64,000 nt of DNA from Alicyclobacillus tolerans (GTDB lineage Bacteria; Bacillota; Bacilli; Alicyclobacillales; Alicyclobacillaceae). Position numbers and translations under genes: made by a program. Within the stretch, counting starts at the first letter, position 1; each line of letters begins with the position of its first letter. The notes beneath the pieces are model-generated. The model was given only the letters and a program-made list of their open reading frames with translations, was not told where the DNA came from and ran no database searches. The stretch covers positions 1 through 64,000 of the forward strand of contig NZ_JAJFNK010000010.1 of the NCBI RefSeq assembly GCF_021739485.1. The letters are read 5' to 3'. This document shows positions 1 to 8,732 of the stretch, one piece after another.

Positions 1-59
1 GCAACTGCTGGGATCGCTGATTTTGTGCCCGTCATTCGCTGTACATTCTGTATAACAGC

Positions 60-317
60 GTGGTTCAGCACCCCCTAACTATGGAATGGTCGTCAGGAAG
101 AGCATCGTCGAAAATGTCAGGCGTTACGCGAATCTGCATCGAAATATACGAGGTTGGAACGATCTACAATGAGCGAGCATCAGTAGTGTTGTATGTCCCG
201 GAAAATCTCACAGCCAACGATGTGCACGTTCGTGGTATTCAGAAGGTCACCACCTATGCGTACCTTACTGCTAGTATGATGAACGCAAAGGTTATAAAAA
301 ACATCTCGATTCGGTGA
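60..317 (+). pseudogene. Decayed C-terminal relic of an IS transposase
   Basis: From about position 80 to 290 the sequence can be aligned, with substitutions and small deletions, to the last quarter of the intact transposase gene at 543-1784. Shared peptide blocks include YNER, ENLTAND, HVRGIQK and TTYAYL. The Y-x2-R-x3-E-x6-K catalytic signature is destroyed: the stretch holding the Glu and Lys in the intact copy is altered and shortened. There is no N-terminal or central catalytic part within the window. It is an old copy of the same element family in the same orientation and cannot be active. The fragment may begin before the window edge. Confidence 0.8.
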
Positions 318-449
318 TTTTTCTGTTACCATCCTGAAAGAACCCTTGACACAAATGTCGGGTTGACAGTGACCTGGTAAATGCAGAAGACAAAATCATG
401 ACTGATACATTTTTTAATTGGAGTTTGCAGAGTTAAGCCACAGTATTAT

Positions 450-1929
450 TAATTGAGCGTTTTGCAGATTTTTAAGCCCTTGCAGGGCAAGGGATGACAG
501 GACATAAAAAAGGACTTCACCCCAACTTCGAGAAGATTTCAAGTGACCAAACCCGAAATTCTCCGAGGAGGGAAGTCCCACTTGTATCTTCTCCAAAAGT
601 CTCTGTTTTCCTTTGAAGAGTGGCTAGAAATCGAACCCAGTGAACGGCTACAACTGTTCTTTGCTACCGTGGATCTTCAGCCGTATGTCGCAAAGTTAAG
701 GAATTCATCACCCCAGGGTGCAAAGCCCATCAATCGTGAAGCAATTTTACGAGCGTTCCTCGCTGCTCCACTTGAGGGGATTTCAACCTTTACCAAGTTA
801 CACAAGCGTTTGGATAGCGACTTGCGTTTCCGGTACCAATGTGGGTTTCGGTTGAATGAACTCGCACCGTCGATTGCAACACTCAGCCGAGTATTCAAGG
901 CTGTTGCACAAAATGGACTTGCGAAGGAACTCTTCATTGACCTGGTCAGTCAATGTAAAGATTCCGGCGTCATAGATGGGACTCATCTTGCGATTGACAG
1001 TACAGCGATTGGTGCCTATGAGAAGAAACAGCCGAAGTCACGTAGCCAAGAAACGGGGAACGCCGACTGGGGTGCGAAGTACGACACCTTTGGTAACAAG
1101 CTCACGTGGTTTGGCTACAAAATCCACCTTGCAGTGGATACCGTCAGCGAGTTACCCGTCGCCTTGAAGGTCACGCCTGCACCTGTTTATGACGGTGAGA
1201 TGGCCATTCCACTCATGAAAGATGTCGTTGAGAACTATAGCTGGAAGGTCAAATACGTCATGATGGATGCTGGGTATGACCAGGTGAAAAACTACGAAGC
1301 CGCCCGTTGCTATGGTGCACAAGCCATCGTTGCACTCAATAAGCGCGGCGAAAAGGAACCTCCTGCAGGGATTGCATCCAATGGGACGCCTCGTTGCTCT
1401 ATGGGTTACGACATGGTGTATTGGGGAGCCGACGGAGACCGATTAAAGTTCCGTTGCCCACATGCAGTTGGTAAGATTGACTGTCCGCTTGGACTTGCAG
1501 CTTGCTCCGATTCAAACTACGGGATGGTGGTCAAGAAGACCATCTCCGAAGATGTCAGACGTTACGCGAACCCGCACCGAAACACGCGGGGTGGGACAGT
1601 GCTCTACAATGAGCGAACGTCGGTGGAGCGATGTAATTCCCGGCTCAAAGAAAATCTTACAGCCAACGACACGCACGTTCGTGGTATTCAGAAGATCACC
1701 ACATACGTCTATCTCAATGCGATTGTTCTACTTGCTTCTGCACTGGCAATGAGCACGACAGCAAGTTCACTGAAGACGGCTTAATGACAAGATTCTTGGC
1801 GCTCTGCTAAGACAAGGGTATTTGGAAACCTAGATCACACAAACAAAAAATGTAAATGAAAACCCTCAAACTGGTATTGCTTCTTTTTTCGTTTCACAGA
1901 GAAATTCAATTCTGCAAAACGCTCAATTA
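450..1929 (+). mobile_element. IS4/IS5-superfamily insertion sequence, complete
   Basis: The element is bounded by perfect 19-bp inverted repeats, taattgagcgttttgcaga at 450-468 and its reverse complement at 1911-1929. It encloses one full-length transposase gene. The flanking trinucleotide TAT is present on both sides (447-449 and 1930-1932) and may be the target duplication, though three A/T bases can match by chance. A weak left-end-like sequence (taattggagtttgcag) lies just outside at about 415-430, possibly a relic of the older copy to the left. The insertion lies upstream of the rhamnose genes, about 150 bp before rfbA, and could affect their promoter. Confidence 0.85.
543..1784 (+). 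CDS. DDE transposase, IS4/IS5 superfamily
   Basis: This 413-residue protein would cut and paste the surrounding element. It carries the three parts of a DDE catalytic site: Asp in AIDSTAIGAYEK, Asp in VMMDAGYD, and the C-terminal YNERTSVERCNSRLK, which fits the Y-(2)-R-(3)-E-(6)-K signature exactly. The N-terminal region has the DUF772-like fold seen in IS5/IS1182-type transposases. The reading frame is intact and flanked by perfect terminal repeats, so the element may still be mobile. No clean Shine-Dalgarno sequence is seen at the annotated ATG at 543; the AGGAGGGAAG at 565-574 lies inside the frame, so a start downstream of it (TTG near 582) is possible. Confidence 0.9.
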   Translation: MTKPEILRGGKSHLYLLQKSLFSFEEWLEIEPSERLQLFFATVDLQPYVAKLRNSSPQGAKPINREAILRAFLAAPLEGISTFTKLHKRLDSDLRFRYQCGFRLNELAPSIATLSRVFKAVAQNGLAKELFIDLVSQCKDSGVIDGTHLAIDSTAIGAYEKKQPKSRSQETGNADWGAKYDTFGNKLTWFGYKIHLAVDTVSELPVALKVTPAPVYDGEMAIPLMKDVVENYSWKVKYVMMDAGYDQVKNYEAARCYGAQAIVALNKRGEKEPPAGIASNGTPRCSMGYDMVYWGADGDRLKFRCPHAVGKIDCPLGLAACSDSNYGMVVKKTISEDVRRYANPHRNTRGGTVLYNERTSVERCNSRLKENLTANDTHVRGIQKITTYVYLNAIVLLASALAMSTTASSLKTA

Positions 1930-2075
1930 TATTTCTCATAGAGTCGTTACTATCGCAAAAGGGTTATTATAACTGTTCTCTGGCATTTTTTAAGAAACGG
2001 TATGGGTTTGTAGGGTCAAGTTGGCATCACTTAATACTTAGTCATAGATCGAATTTACTTAACGGAGGTGTTTAC
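1930..2075. other. Leader region between the IS and rfbA
   Basis: AT-rich non-coding sequence. It must contain the promoter of the rhamnose genes unless they are read from the insertion sequence. A TATTAT/TATAAC-like -10 block is visible near 1965-1975, but no convincing -35 partner. The only firm signal is the ribosome binding site AACGGAGGTG at 2061-2070 ahead of the rfbA GTG start. Confidence 0.35.
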
Positions 2076-3011
2076 GTGAAAGGCATCATATTGGCGGGTG
2101 GAAGTGGGACAAGATTATACCCAATAACAAAATCCATCTCAAAACAACTAGTTCCTGTCTACGATAAACCCATGATCTATTATCCGTTGTCTATCCTGAT
2201 GCTTGCTGGGATAACGGAGATTCTCATTATTTCCACCCCCAGGGATCTCCCACTATTTCAAGAACTGCTTCAGGATGGGGGACATTATGGTCTTGATATA
2301 TCCTACGCAGTGCAGACCCATCCCAATGGGTTGGCGGAGGCATTTATAATTGGGGAAGAGTTTATCGGAAACGATTCGTGTGCCTTAGTATTGGGGGACA
2401 ACCTCTTCTATGGTCAGGGCCTTTCCAAAATCGTTCAAGAGGCAGCTCGGGGAGCCAACGGGGCAAGGATCTTTGGCTACCGAGTAAATGATCCCTCAGC
2501 CTATGGGGTGATTGAGTTTGATGAGAATGGAAAGGCGATTTCGCTCGAAGAGAAGCCAAGGTATCCAAAATCCGGTTATGCGATTCCGGGACTGTACTTC
2601 TATGACAATACTGTCGTGGAAAAGGCTAAAACACTCGTTCCTTCGGCCAGAGGTGAGCTGGAGATTACTGATTTGAACCGACTTTATCTTGAAGAGGACA
2701 GCTTGCATGTTATCAGTATGGGTCGCGGCATGGCATGGTTTGACACCGGAACGCACGACAATCTACTTGAAGCTTCAAATTTTGTGGCTACCGTTCAAAA
2801 AAGGCAAGGGTTTTATATAGCTTGTATTGAAGAAATTGCTTATAGAATGGGTTATATCAGTAAACAACAACTTTTGGATTTGGTTGGAACATTGGGGAAG
2901 AGTGGTTATGGACAGTACCTACTTGGCTTGGTTGATGAAGAAAGCACAGGTTTTGCAGAGCAAGCAAATGAGCCAAAGAAAGAAAACGTTTCTGTCCTCC
3001 TCGGTTATTGA
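2076..3011 (+). CDS. rfbA: Glucose-1-phosphate thymidylyltransferase
   Basis: RfbA/RmlA makes dTDP-glucose from dTTP and glucose-1-phosphate, the first step to dTDP-L-rhamnose for cell-surface glycans. The N-terminus has the nucleotidyltransferase signature [11 protein letters not shown], followed by KPMIYYPLS, the metal-binding LGDNLFYG and EEKP of the sugar pocket, all in the usual places. Start is GTG with AACGGAGGTG just upstream. At 311 residues it is about 20 longer than typical RmlA; the extra part is a polar C-terminal tail after LLGLVDEE. It is the first gene of the rfbABDC set, but about 400 bp separate it from rfbB. Confidence 0.95.
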   Translation: MKGIILAGGSGTRLYPITKSISKQLVPVYDKPMIYYPLSILMLAGITEILIISTPRDLPLFQELLQDGGHYGLDISYAVQTHPNGLAEAFIIGEEFIGNDSCALVLGDNLFYGQGLSKIVQEAARGANGARIFGYRVNDPSAYGVIEFDENGKAISLEEKPRYPKSGYAIPGLYFYDNTVVEKAKTLVPSARGELEITDLNRLYLEEDSLHVISMGRGMAWFDTGTHDNLLEASNFVATVQKRQGFYIACIEEIAYRMGYISKQQLLDLVGTLGKSGYGQYLLGLVDEESTGFAEQANEPKKENVSVLLGY

Positions 3012-3408
3012 GGTATGAGTCATATAGTGGAAAAGCGTTCGGTAGTTAGAGTCCCATCGTATCAAAAATAAGGGTTGGTTGACCACTTGGAAAATTTAGA
3101 TTAAATCCTAACGCAGCCGCTTCACGATGTATAACTTGATTGCTCCCCTACTACGAGAGCTTACATAAAGGGCCGGAGCTAGAACTGTCGATTGGGAAGA
3201 CGTAGTATACGGATGTTTGAGGGTTTTGAAATTAGTGTTTGAATAGCATTATGTGGTCTCAATTGGTATTTTTAGCGCCCGTCATATTTTTCGACATATG
3301 TGCAGGTAACAACAGGGACCAATGCATTGGGTTTGTATTGGGTTTTCAATGTGTAAAATATATCGTAGTCCGCAAAGTATTAATGAGACTTAATGCGTGA
3401 GGTGGCTT
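3012..3408. other. Gap between rfbA and rfbB
   Basis: About 400 bp with no plausible gene on either strand, unusual inside a rhamnose operon whose other members overlap or nearly touch. Stop codons are frequent in all frames. I see no clear terminator. The sequence just before rfbB (about 3340-3395) is AT-rich and may hold a separate promoter. It could be the remains of a decayed gene or small insertion, but nothing is recognisable. Confidence 0.4.
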
Positions 3409-4431
3409 ATGAACATTTTTATAACCGGCGGTGCAGGTTTTATTGGTAGTAACTTTATAAAATACATACTAAAAAACCACGCCGATTATCATGTCTACAA
3501 CTTAGATGCTTTAACTTATGCAGGAAATTTGGACAGTCTCTGGGATGTTGAATCGAACCCCCATTACCGTTTTATCAAAACGGACATTCAAGATGCCGGG
3601 GCCCTTGATGAAATCCTGGCTCCAGGTTCCGATGCTGTTGTGAACTTTGCCGCAGAGTCTCATGTAGATCGCAGCATCCTTGACCCACAAGCGTTTACCC
3701 ATACCAATGTCCTAGGTACCCACGTCCTTCTTGAAGCTGCGCGAAGGGCCGGAGTGAAGAAGTTTGTCCAAGTTTCAACAGACGAAGTATATGGAACACT
3801 AGGTTCAACAGGATATTTCACTGAAGAGAGTCCGTTACTCCCCAATAGCCCATATTCAGCGAGCAAGGCTGGAGCCGACTGCATCGTACGTGCCTATCAT
3901 GAAACCTATAGTATGGACGTCAACATCACCCGTTGCTCTAACAACTATGGACCGTATCAATTCCCGGAAAAGTTGATTCCGTTGATGGTCATTAATGCGC
4001 TCCATGATAAGCCGTTGCCTGTTTATGGAGATGGTCAGAATATCCGGGACTGGCTGCATGTTGAGGACCACTGTCAAGCCATCGATCTGGTGTTACATAA
4101 TGGGCGTCCGGGTGAGGTCTACAATGTCGGGGGTCACAACGAGCGAACGAATCTCCAGATCGTCCAATCTATTCTTTCGGAGCTTGGCAAGCCGGAATCG
4201 TTAATTCAGTTTGTTGAAGACCGGTTAGGTCATGACCGGCGCTACGCGATTGATGCCACTAAGATTCGCAATGAGCTCGGGTGGACCCCCCGATATACCT
4301 TTGAAGACGGGCTTCGCGAAACCATCCGATGGTACGTGGACCATCGGGACTGGTGGGAAAACGTCCAGTCCGGTGAATACCGAAAATACTATGAACAGCA
4401 ATACGGGTCGCGATTGGGTGCGCGGTCATGA
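3409..4431 (+). CDS. rfbB: dTDP-glucose 4,6-dehydratase
   Basis: RfbB/RmlB converts dTDP-glucose to dTDP-4-keto-6-deoxyglucose using bound NAD. It is an extended short-chain dehydrogenase: the Rossmann motif GGAGFIGSNF is at the N-terminus, the TDEVYG and PYSASKAGAD motifs give the catalytic Thr-Asp-Glu and Tyr-x3-Lys, and NNYGPYQFPEKLIP is typical of the family. The ATG at 3409 is preferred over the in-frame GTG at 3397, because GAGGTGG at 3399-3405 is its ribosome binding site; this gives 340 residues. Its last four bases overlap rfbD as ATGA, so the two are translationally coupled. Confidence 0.95.
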   Translation: MNIFITGGAGFIGSNFIKYILKNHADYHVYNLDALTYAGNLDSLWDVESNPHYRFIKTDIQDAGALDEILAPGSDAVVNFAAESHVDRSILDPQAFTHTNVLGTHVLLEAARRAGVKKFVQVSTDEVYGTLGSTGYFTEESPLLPNSPYSASKAGADCIVRAYHETYSMDVNITRCSNNYGPYQFPEKLIPLMVINALHDKPLPVYGDGQNIRDWLHVEDHCQAIDLVLHNGRPGEVYNVGGHNERTNLQIVQSILSELGKPESLIQFVEDRLGHDRRYAIDATKIRNELGWTPRYTFEDGLRETIRWYVDHRDWWENVQSGEYRKYYEQQYGSRLGARS

Positions 4432-5273
4432 AGGTTCTCGTGACGGGAGCGAATGGTCAACTTGGTCATGATCTTGTTAAGATTCTGTCTCCAGAGCACG
4501 AAGTGATTGGCTTTGGAAGAGACCAGATGGATGTCTGTGACCTTGCTTCGGTAAAACACACCATGGAATCCGTTGTCCCGGACGTGGTGGTACATGCCGC
4601 AGCCTATACTGCCGTCGATCGCGCTGAAACCGAGATCGACGAAGCATTTCGCGTGAACGCTGTCGGGAGCCGGAACGTGGCTGTCGCAGCAGAAGAAGTA
4701 AAGGCTAGGGTCTGTTACATTAGTACGGACTATGTGTTTGATGGGACACTGGACGGACCGTATCGAGAGTATGACCAGGTCGGACCCACAAGTGTATATG
4801 GCCAGTCTAAACTCGCTGGAGAGGTTCTGACCCAAACCCTCTGTTCTCGCTACTTTATCGTAAGGACTTCGTGGGTGTTCGGTGCACACGGGGGGAATTT
4901 CGTAAAAACCATGCTGAAGTTGGGGCAAGGGCGAAGCTCTCTTCAGGTTGTCGACGACCAGACGGGGTGCCCGACATATACGGTTGACTTGGCACGGTTC
5001 ATTGGAGACCTTATCTCAACTGAGAAGTATGGGGTCTACCATGCGTCAAACAGCGAAGCTTGTACGTGGTTTGAGTTCGCGAAGGCCATCTTTGAGGAGG
5101 CCGGTCAATCGGTCCTTGTCGACCCTTGCACCACACAGGAGTTTCCCCGTCCGGCACCGCGGCCACGTAACTCCGTGTTGGACCACTTGGCGATGCGGAC
5201 GAATGGATTTGTTAAAATGCCAGCATGGCGCGATGCACTCCAGAGGTTTCTCGCGGAATACCTGTCAAAGTAA
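4428..5273 (+). CDS. rfbD: dTDP-4-dehydrorhamnose reductase
   Basis: RfbD/RmlD makes the last reduction to dTDP-L-rhamnose with NAD(P)H. The N-terminal nucleotide motif TGANGQLGHDL, AAYTAVDRAE, the STDYVFDG block and the catalytic YGQSKLAGE (Tyr-x3-Lys) are all present. RTSWVFG and GCPTYTVDLA are further family hallmarks. Length (281 residues) is normal. The start overlaps the rfbB stop by four bases, and rfbC follows after about 80 bases. Confidence 0.95.
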   Translation: MKVLVTGANGQLGHDLVKILSPEHEVIGFGRDQMDVCDLASVKHTMESVVPDVVVHAAAYTAVDRAETEIDEAFRVNAVGSRNVAVAAEEVKARVCYISTDYVFDGTLDGPYREYDQVGPTSVYGQSKLAGEVLTQTLCSRYFIVRTSWVFGAHGGNFVKTMLKLGQGRSSLQVVDDQTGCPTYTVDLARFIGDLISTEKYGVYHASNSEACTWFEFAKAIFEEAGQSVLVDPCTTQEFPRPAPRPRNSVLDHLAMRTNGFVKMPAWRDALQRFLAEYLSK

Positions 5274-5353
5274 CAAAGTTCCACGCCAACCGGCATAAAC
5301 ACGAACCGTGAAACCTGGTTGGACGTGACCTACGGCAAGGAGTGAATGACCCA

Positions 5354-5899
5354 GTGAACGTGATCAAAACGGACCTAGACGGCGTCCTGATTCTCGAACC
5401 CAAGGTGTTCGGCGACCAGCGCGGCTTTTTCACGGAAACCTACAACAAGAGAACCCTTGAAGAACATGGCATCCACATTGACTTCATACAAGACAATCAT
5501 TCCCTTTCATCGACACCAGGAACCATACGTGGGCTGCACTATCAGGTGGCTCCAGCCGCGCAGACAAAACTGGTGCGCTGCACATCCGGAGCGATCTACG
5601 ATGTTGCGGTAGACATTCGAAGAAATTCGGATACGTTTGGTCAATGGGTTGGCGTGATTCTGACCGCGGATAACCACCGCCAGTTGCTCATTCCCAAAGG
5701 GTTTGCACATGGGTTTTGTACGCTAGTCCCTAATACCGAAGTGATGTATAAGGTGGACGAATACTATAACCCGGAGTGTGATCGGGGAATACTGTGGAAT
5801 GAACCGGATATCGGGATTCCATGGCCAAGTTCGCAACCTGTTCTTTCGGCAAAAGATGAGGAACATCCTCGACTTTTAGACGCTCAGGTATTTGAGTAA
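5354..5899 (+). CDS. rfbC: dTDP-4-dehydrorhamnose 3,5-epimerase
   Basis: RfbC/RmlC is a small cupin-fold enzyme that epimerises dTDP-4-keto-6-deoxyglucose at C3 and C5. Diagnostic blocks are PKVFGDQRGFFTETYN, QDNHSLSSTPGTIRGLHYQ with the catalytic His, KLVRCTSGAIYDVAVDIR, and IPKGFAHGFCTL. The open frame begins at a GTG at 5342, but that codon overlaps the ribosome binding site AAGGAG (5337-5342). The GTG at 5354 gives the usual N-terminus (MNVIKTDLDG) and 181 residues. It is the last gene of the rhamnose set; gene order A-B-D-C is common in Firmicutes. Confidence 0.93.
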   Translation: MNVIKTDLDGVLILEPKVFGDQRGFFTETYNKRTLEEHGIHIDFIQDNHSLSSTPGTIRGLHYQVAPAAQTKLVRCTSGAIYDVAVDIRRNSDTFGQWVGVILTADNHRQLLIPKGFAHGFCTLVPNTEVMYKVDEYYNPECDRGILWNEPDIGIPWPSSQPVLSAKDEEHPRLLDAQVFE

Positions 5900-5936
5900 T
5901 GGATATGGCTAGTGGGGGAGTCTTGAGGTTCTTCTG

Positions 5937-6728
5937 TTAGACTTTTCCGGATTGTCCCAACAGCGCCTCAACCTCACGCTCGTACCCGTACTTTTTAAAA
6001 AACTGTACGAGGGCCACCTCAAAGATTTCGCGCTGGCTGATGTTTTTTTCGCGGCTGAATTCTTTCACCAGTTGGTCCAGCGAGACGTTCATGTGGATGG
6101 ACTTGACGGTAAAAACCCCGGGGATGGCGTAGCGGGGGATTTCCGCGGATTCAACCAAGGTTTGGCTGAGAAGCTGCATCAGCTTGTCCTCATTTTTTTG
6201 GAGTCGCAGCAGTAAAGGAACAAACTTCCCCCAATCGATGCTGGGGAGGGCGGGAGTCTTGGTTGGCGCTGAGGCAGCAGGCCCCGATGAAGAAGAATCC
6301 GGCTCTGCTGTAGCCTCAATATCTTCGTCTTCAACCTCTGCAGATACCGCCGTGTAGTTCCCTAGGTCTGGGTCCCACCGGTAGCCCCTGGCTCTCATGT
6401 ACTTGGCCATTTCGTGGTGGCTGGCAAAGCGAAGCCGCTTGGCAATTTCTTTCGGGTCGGCGCCAGGCTTGCGAAACTGCGCCATCACATCGACGGCCCG
6501 GGAGGAAGAAATCCGCCCTCTATGCATGCCGGAGACATCTTTTTGAACATAATTCTGCCGTGTCTTGTCCCATACATAGCCATGTCGGCGCATGAACTGG
6601 TCGATGGTGGCTTTGTCTTTGTGTCCGTAGATTTCCGCCACTTCTTCACGCGTCAGACCGACGGACATCGCATCGAGGATGTCGTACAGGCGGTCTGGAT
6701 TTGACGCATGAACCTCCGGCATGGACAT
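5937..6728 (-). CDS. Protein with duplicated HTH-like unit and RHH-like C-terminus
   Basis: I do not recognise a named family. The 263-residue product has an internal duplication: residues about 13-61 and 78-127 both contain a short helix-turn-helix-like stretch (TREEVAEIYGHK and DPKEIAKRLRFA) ending in an aromatic block, RRHGYVWDKTRQNY and RARGYRWDPDLGNY. A Ser/Pro/Ala-rich acidic linker (130-163) follows. The last 60 residues (FTVKSIHMNVSLDQLVKEFS...) resemble a ribbon-helix-helix or other DNA-binding helical unit. Start ATG has GGAGGAG upstream. It lies 11 bp after the recombinase stop on the same strand, so the two form an operon. I infer a DNA-binding partner or regulator of the recombinase. 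Confidence 0.8.
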   Translation of the reverse strand: MSMPEVHASNPDRLYDILDAMSVGLTREEVAEIYGHKDKATIDQFMRRHGYVWDKTRQNYVQKDVSGMHRGRISSSRAVDVMAQFRKPGADPKEIAKRLRFASHHEMAKYMRARGYRWDPDLGNYTAVSAEVEDEDIEATAEPDSSSSGPAASAPTKTPALPSIDWGKFVPLLLRLQKNEDKLMQLLSQTLVESAEIPRYAIPGVFTVKSIHMNVSLDQLVKEFSREKNISQREIFEVALVQFFKKYGYEREVEALLGQSGKV

Positions 6729-6739
6729 GAGGGCTCCTC

Positions 6740-7606
6740 CTACAACTTATTCACAGCGTTCGCTAAGTCTTCGAGCGTAGCGTGGGTGTATACGGACGTG
6801 ATCTGCAGCGAACTGTGTCCCAACAATTTTTGCACTTGCACGACGTTGGCCCCTTGTCGAATCAAGTTACTGGCCACCGAATGGCGAAACACGTGGGCGG
6901 TCACTTTATGCCTTAAGCCGAGTCGGTTCGAGGTTTGGACTAAGATGGTGTTAAAGTGAGACGGCGAAAGTCGCCCGGTGGCCACGGTCGCAAAGAAACG
7001 GTCTCCGTCTCCGGCATCGGGCCGATACTGGTCGCGGTAGTCTTGAAGCACGGCGAGAAGTTTGTCTGCGATGGGAACATGGCGACCGCGTTTGCCCTTC
7101 CCATTAAAGATGTAGACAATGCGTTCGGACAGATCGACGTCCTGCATTCTTAGCCGGCAACACTCGGAAATTCGCATCCCCGTATACGCCAGCAGTGTGG
7201 CAGCCACCTGAACGACGGGGTGTTTGATCTCAACGATAAACTGCTGGATTTCTTCTTCCACCAAAAAATGGCGTTCTTTTTTGATGTACCGAACGGGCTC
7301 GATGTCCTGAGCGATATTCGTTTCGCAGATTCCCTTGTACTCCATAAAGCGAAAAAACGATTTCATGCCGTAAAGGATCCGATTCCGGGAAGCGGGGCCG
7401 AGTCCTTTTTCCATCTTGAGTGCGCGCAAAAACTGCTCCACGTCTTCGCGCGTCGTTTCTTCGACCAGCCAGGGACCGTTGTATTTCTCGCAATAGAAGC
7501 GTTCAAAGTTGCGCAGATCGCTTTGGTAGCCAATCACGGTTTTGTGGCTTCTATCGGTTTCTAGCAAGTGTTCGGTAAACATCAGAACCGCCTGGTGACT
7601 CACCAA
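6740..7606 (-). CDS. Tyrosine recombinase, XerC/D-like
   Basis: This 288-residue site-specific recombinase has an N-terminal SAM-like core-binding domain (about 5-100) and a catalytic domain with the full set of active residues: R145 in TGMRISE, K170 in NGKGKRGRH, H238 and R241 in HVFRHS, H264 in LLGHSS and the nucleophile Y273 in SVYTHA. It is full-length. The start is TTG at 7606 (AGGAGG eight bases upstream) or GTG one codon later. It heads a two-gene unit with the duplicated-HTH protein. It could be a housekeeping Xer paralogue or the integrase of a degenerate element; no attachment site is evident, and the location away from codV/ripX neighbours favours an accessory role. Confidence 0.9.
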   Translation of the reverse strand: MVSHQAVLMFTEHLLETDRSHKTVIGYQSDLRNFERFYCEKYNGPWLVEETTREDVEQFLRALKMEKGLGPASRNRILYGMKSFFRFMEYKGICETNIAQDIEPVRYIKKERHFLVEEEIQQFIVEIKHPVVQVAATLLAYTGMRISECCRLRMQDVDLSERIVYIFNGKGKRGRHVPIADKLLAVLQDYRDQYRPDAGDGDRFFATVATGRLSPSHFNTILVQTSNRLGLRHKVTAHVFRHSVASNLIRQGANVVQVQKLLGHSSLQITSVYTHATLEDLANAVNKL

Positions 7607-7828
7607 TGCAGGGTCCTCCTAATTTCCTATGGATGATAGCAAGCTTGCACAGGGAAACTATCTTCTTGTCAGTCTAGTCAAAAAAGGGCCGTTCTATCCA
7701 TTTTCAAAAAACAAATAGGAAGTTGGAAGTTTCCATTAATAATGGGGTATTGTGCTAATTACGTTTGAGTCAGGATACATACTTCTGTAAGATGGAAGGA
7801 CAAGTGAAAGTAAATAGGTGGGGGCTTT
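7607..7828. promoter_or_regulatory. Divergent promoter region
   Basis: This 220-bp region separates the divergently read recombinase and the 221-residue unknown gene, so it should carry both promoters and could host the binding site of the HTH protein. AT-rich sequence lies in the middle (7675-7760). I can see no firm -35/-10 pair. Ribosome binding sites are clear at both ends (AGGAGG on the minus strand near 7617; GGTGGGGG on the plus strand near 7818). Confidence 0.4.
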
Positions 7829-8494
7829 ATGCAAACAGAGAATGGACACCAGCTCATCCAGGAGATGAAAAACAATCAGGCACTGATTCAGGAGTATTGG
7901 ACAAGCTACGAAGACCTGGCTCAGTTTCTTGAAAAACACGGGTTCTGTGGCCGTTTCTTCGGGCTGCGGGACCTGACAGGATATATCAAACAAACCGTCA
8001 GCGGGGACCCTACGTTTCATAGTGCATTAAATGGTTGGAAGAAAACCGAGAAAATGCTGCGGTACTTTCGCGAAGAGGGAAAACCGTTTCGCAAGTGGCT
8101 CGAGAAAAACGATTTAAACCTCATCGAACGTGTGACGGGCAAGGGGTGGCGGCTGTACCCGGACTTTCGGGACAGGCTGCAAACCTTTAAAACCCTGGCA
8201 GAGCAAGTGGTCCGGGTTAAAACCATTCAAAGGTCAAGCAACTGGGGTTGCGCGTACCGGGCCGTTTTCCAAACCGGGGTCGTGGGGGCTCGTCCGGAGA
8301 AGTCGATTTACTTTGATCGGTTGCTAAACCCATCCGTCTACGAGGTGCTCCTTGCAGGGGCGCCTGTGGCCACTGTCATTTTGGAATGGCTGCACGCAAA
8401 TGGACGGGTGGAAGTGAACCGGAAAATTCTAGACTCGATTTTGAAACAATCCATGCCGCGTTTAAACGAGTTGAAGAAATCCGCAATGGGTTGA
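7829..8494 (+). CDS. Hypothetical protein, 221 residues
   Basis: No family recognised. The protein is soluble, charged and probably mostly helical, with no signal peptide or membrane segment. Conserved-looking features are aromatic/charged blocks such as RYFREEGKPFRKWLEKND and a Trp/Cys-containing SSNWGCAYRAVF. A GGTGGGGG ribosome binding site precedes ATG at 7829, and the frame is clean with an ordinary codon bias, so it is very likely a real gene. It is divergent from the recombinase/HTH pair and convergent with the aldo-keto reductase. A functional link with the recombinase is only suggested by position. Confidence 0.75.
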   Translation: MQTENGHQLIQEMKNNQALIQEYWTSYEDLAQFLEKHGFCGRFFGLRDLTGYIKQTVSGDPTFHSALNGWKKTEKMLRYFREEGKPFRKWLEKNDLNLIERVTGKGWRLYPDFRDRLQTFKTLAEQVVRVKTIQRSSNWGCAYRAVFQTGVVGARPEKSIYFDRLLNPSVYEVLLAGAPVATVILEWLHANGRVEVNRKILDSILKQSMPRLNELKKSAMG

Positions 8495-8601
8495 ACATTC
8501 CCCATTTAGACTGCAACGCAATCCACTGCAATGCAACATGTGCGATGGTTTGCAATATGGCGCGGGGGATTTGAGAACGTCGCATTCGCCTGCACGGGAG
8601 G

Positions 8602-8661
8602 ACAGGGTTCCGCCCGCTGGGCGAACCGCCATTTGGCCCTCCCCGTCCGGCCGAACCCTGT
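8602..8661. repeat. Inverted repeat between convergent genes
   Basis: The arms acagggttc (8602-8610) and gaaccctgt (8653-8661) can form a long stem-loop with inner GC-rich pairing (cgcccgctgggcg). There is no T-run on either side, so this is not a classical terminator, but it sits where the transcripts of the unknown gene and the aldo-keto reductase converge. Just downstream (8675-8725) the phrase 'aacttcgtgc/aactttgtac' recurs four times, one of many short repeat tracts in this window. Confidence 0.45.
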
Positions 8662-8732
8662 ACGTCGTTGAACTTCGTGCCTAGTCAAACTTCGTGCATC
8701 GTGGAACTTTGTACATCGTAAACTTTGTGTGG

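Noticed and set aside
4389-4928. Open frame of 179 residues on the minus strand
   Set aside because: It lies wholly opposite rfbD and the end of rfbB, has no ribosome binding site and an atypical composition.
6728-6740. Integrative element with attachment sites at the recombinase
   Set aside because: No tRNA gene or matching direct repeats are visible on either side; the neighbours are ordinary chromosomal genes.
8602-8661. Rho-independent terminator
   Set aside because: The stem is good but there is no T-run on either strand.
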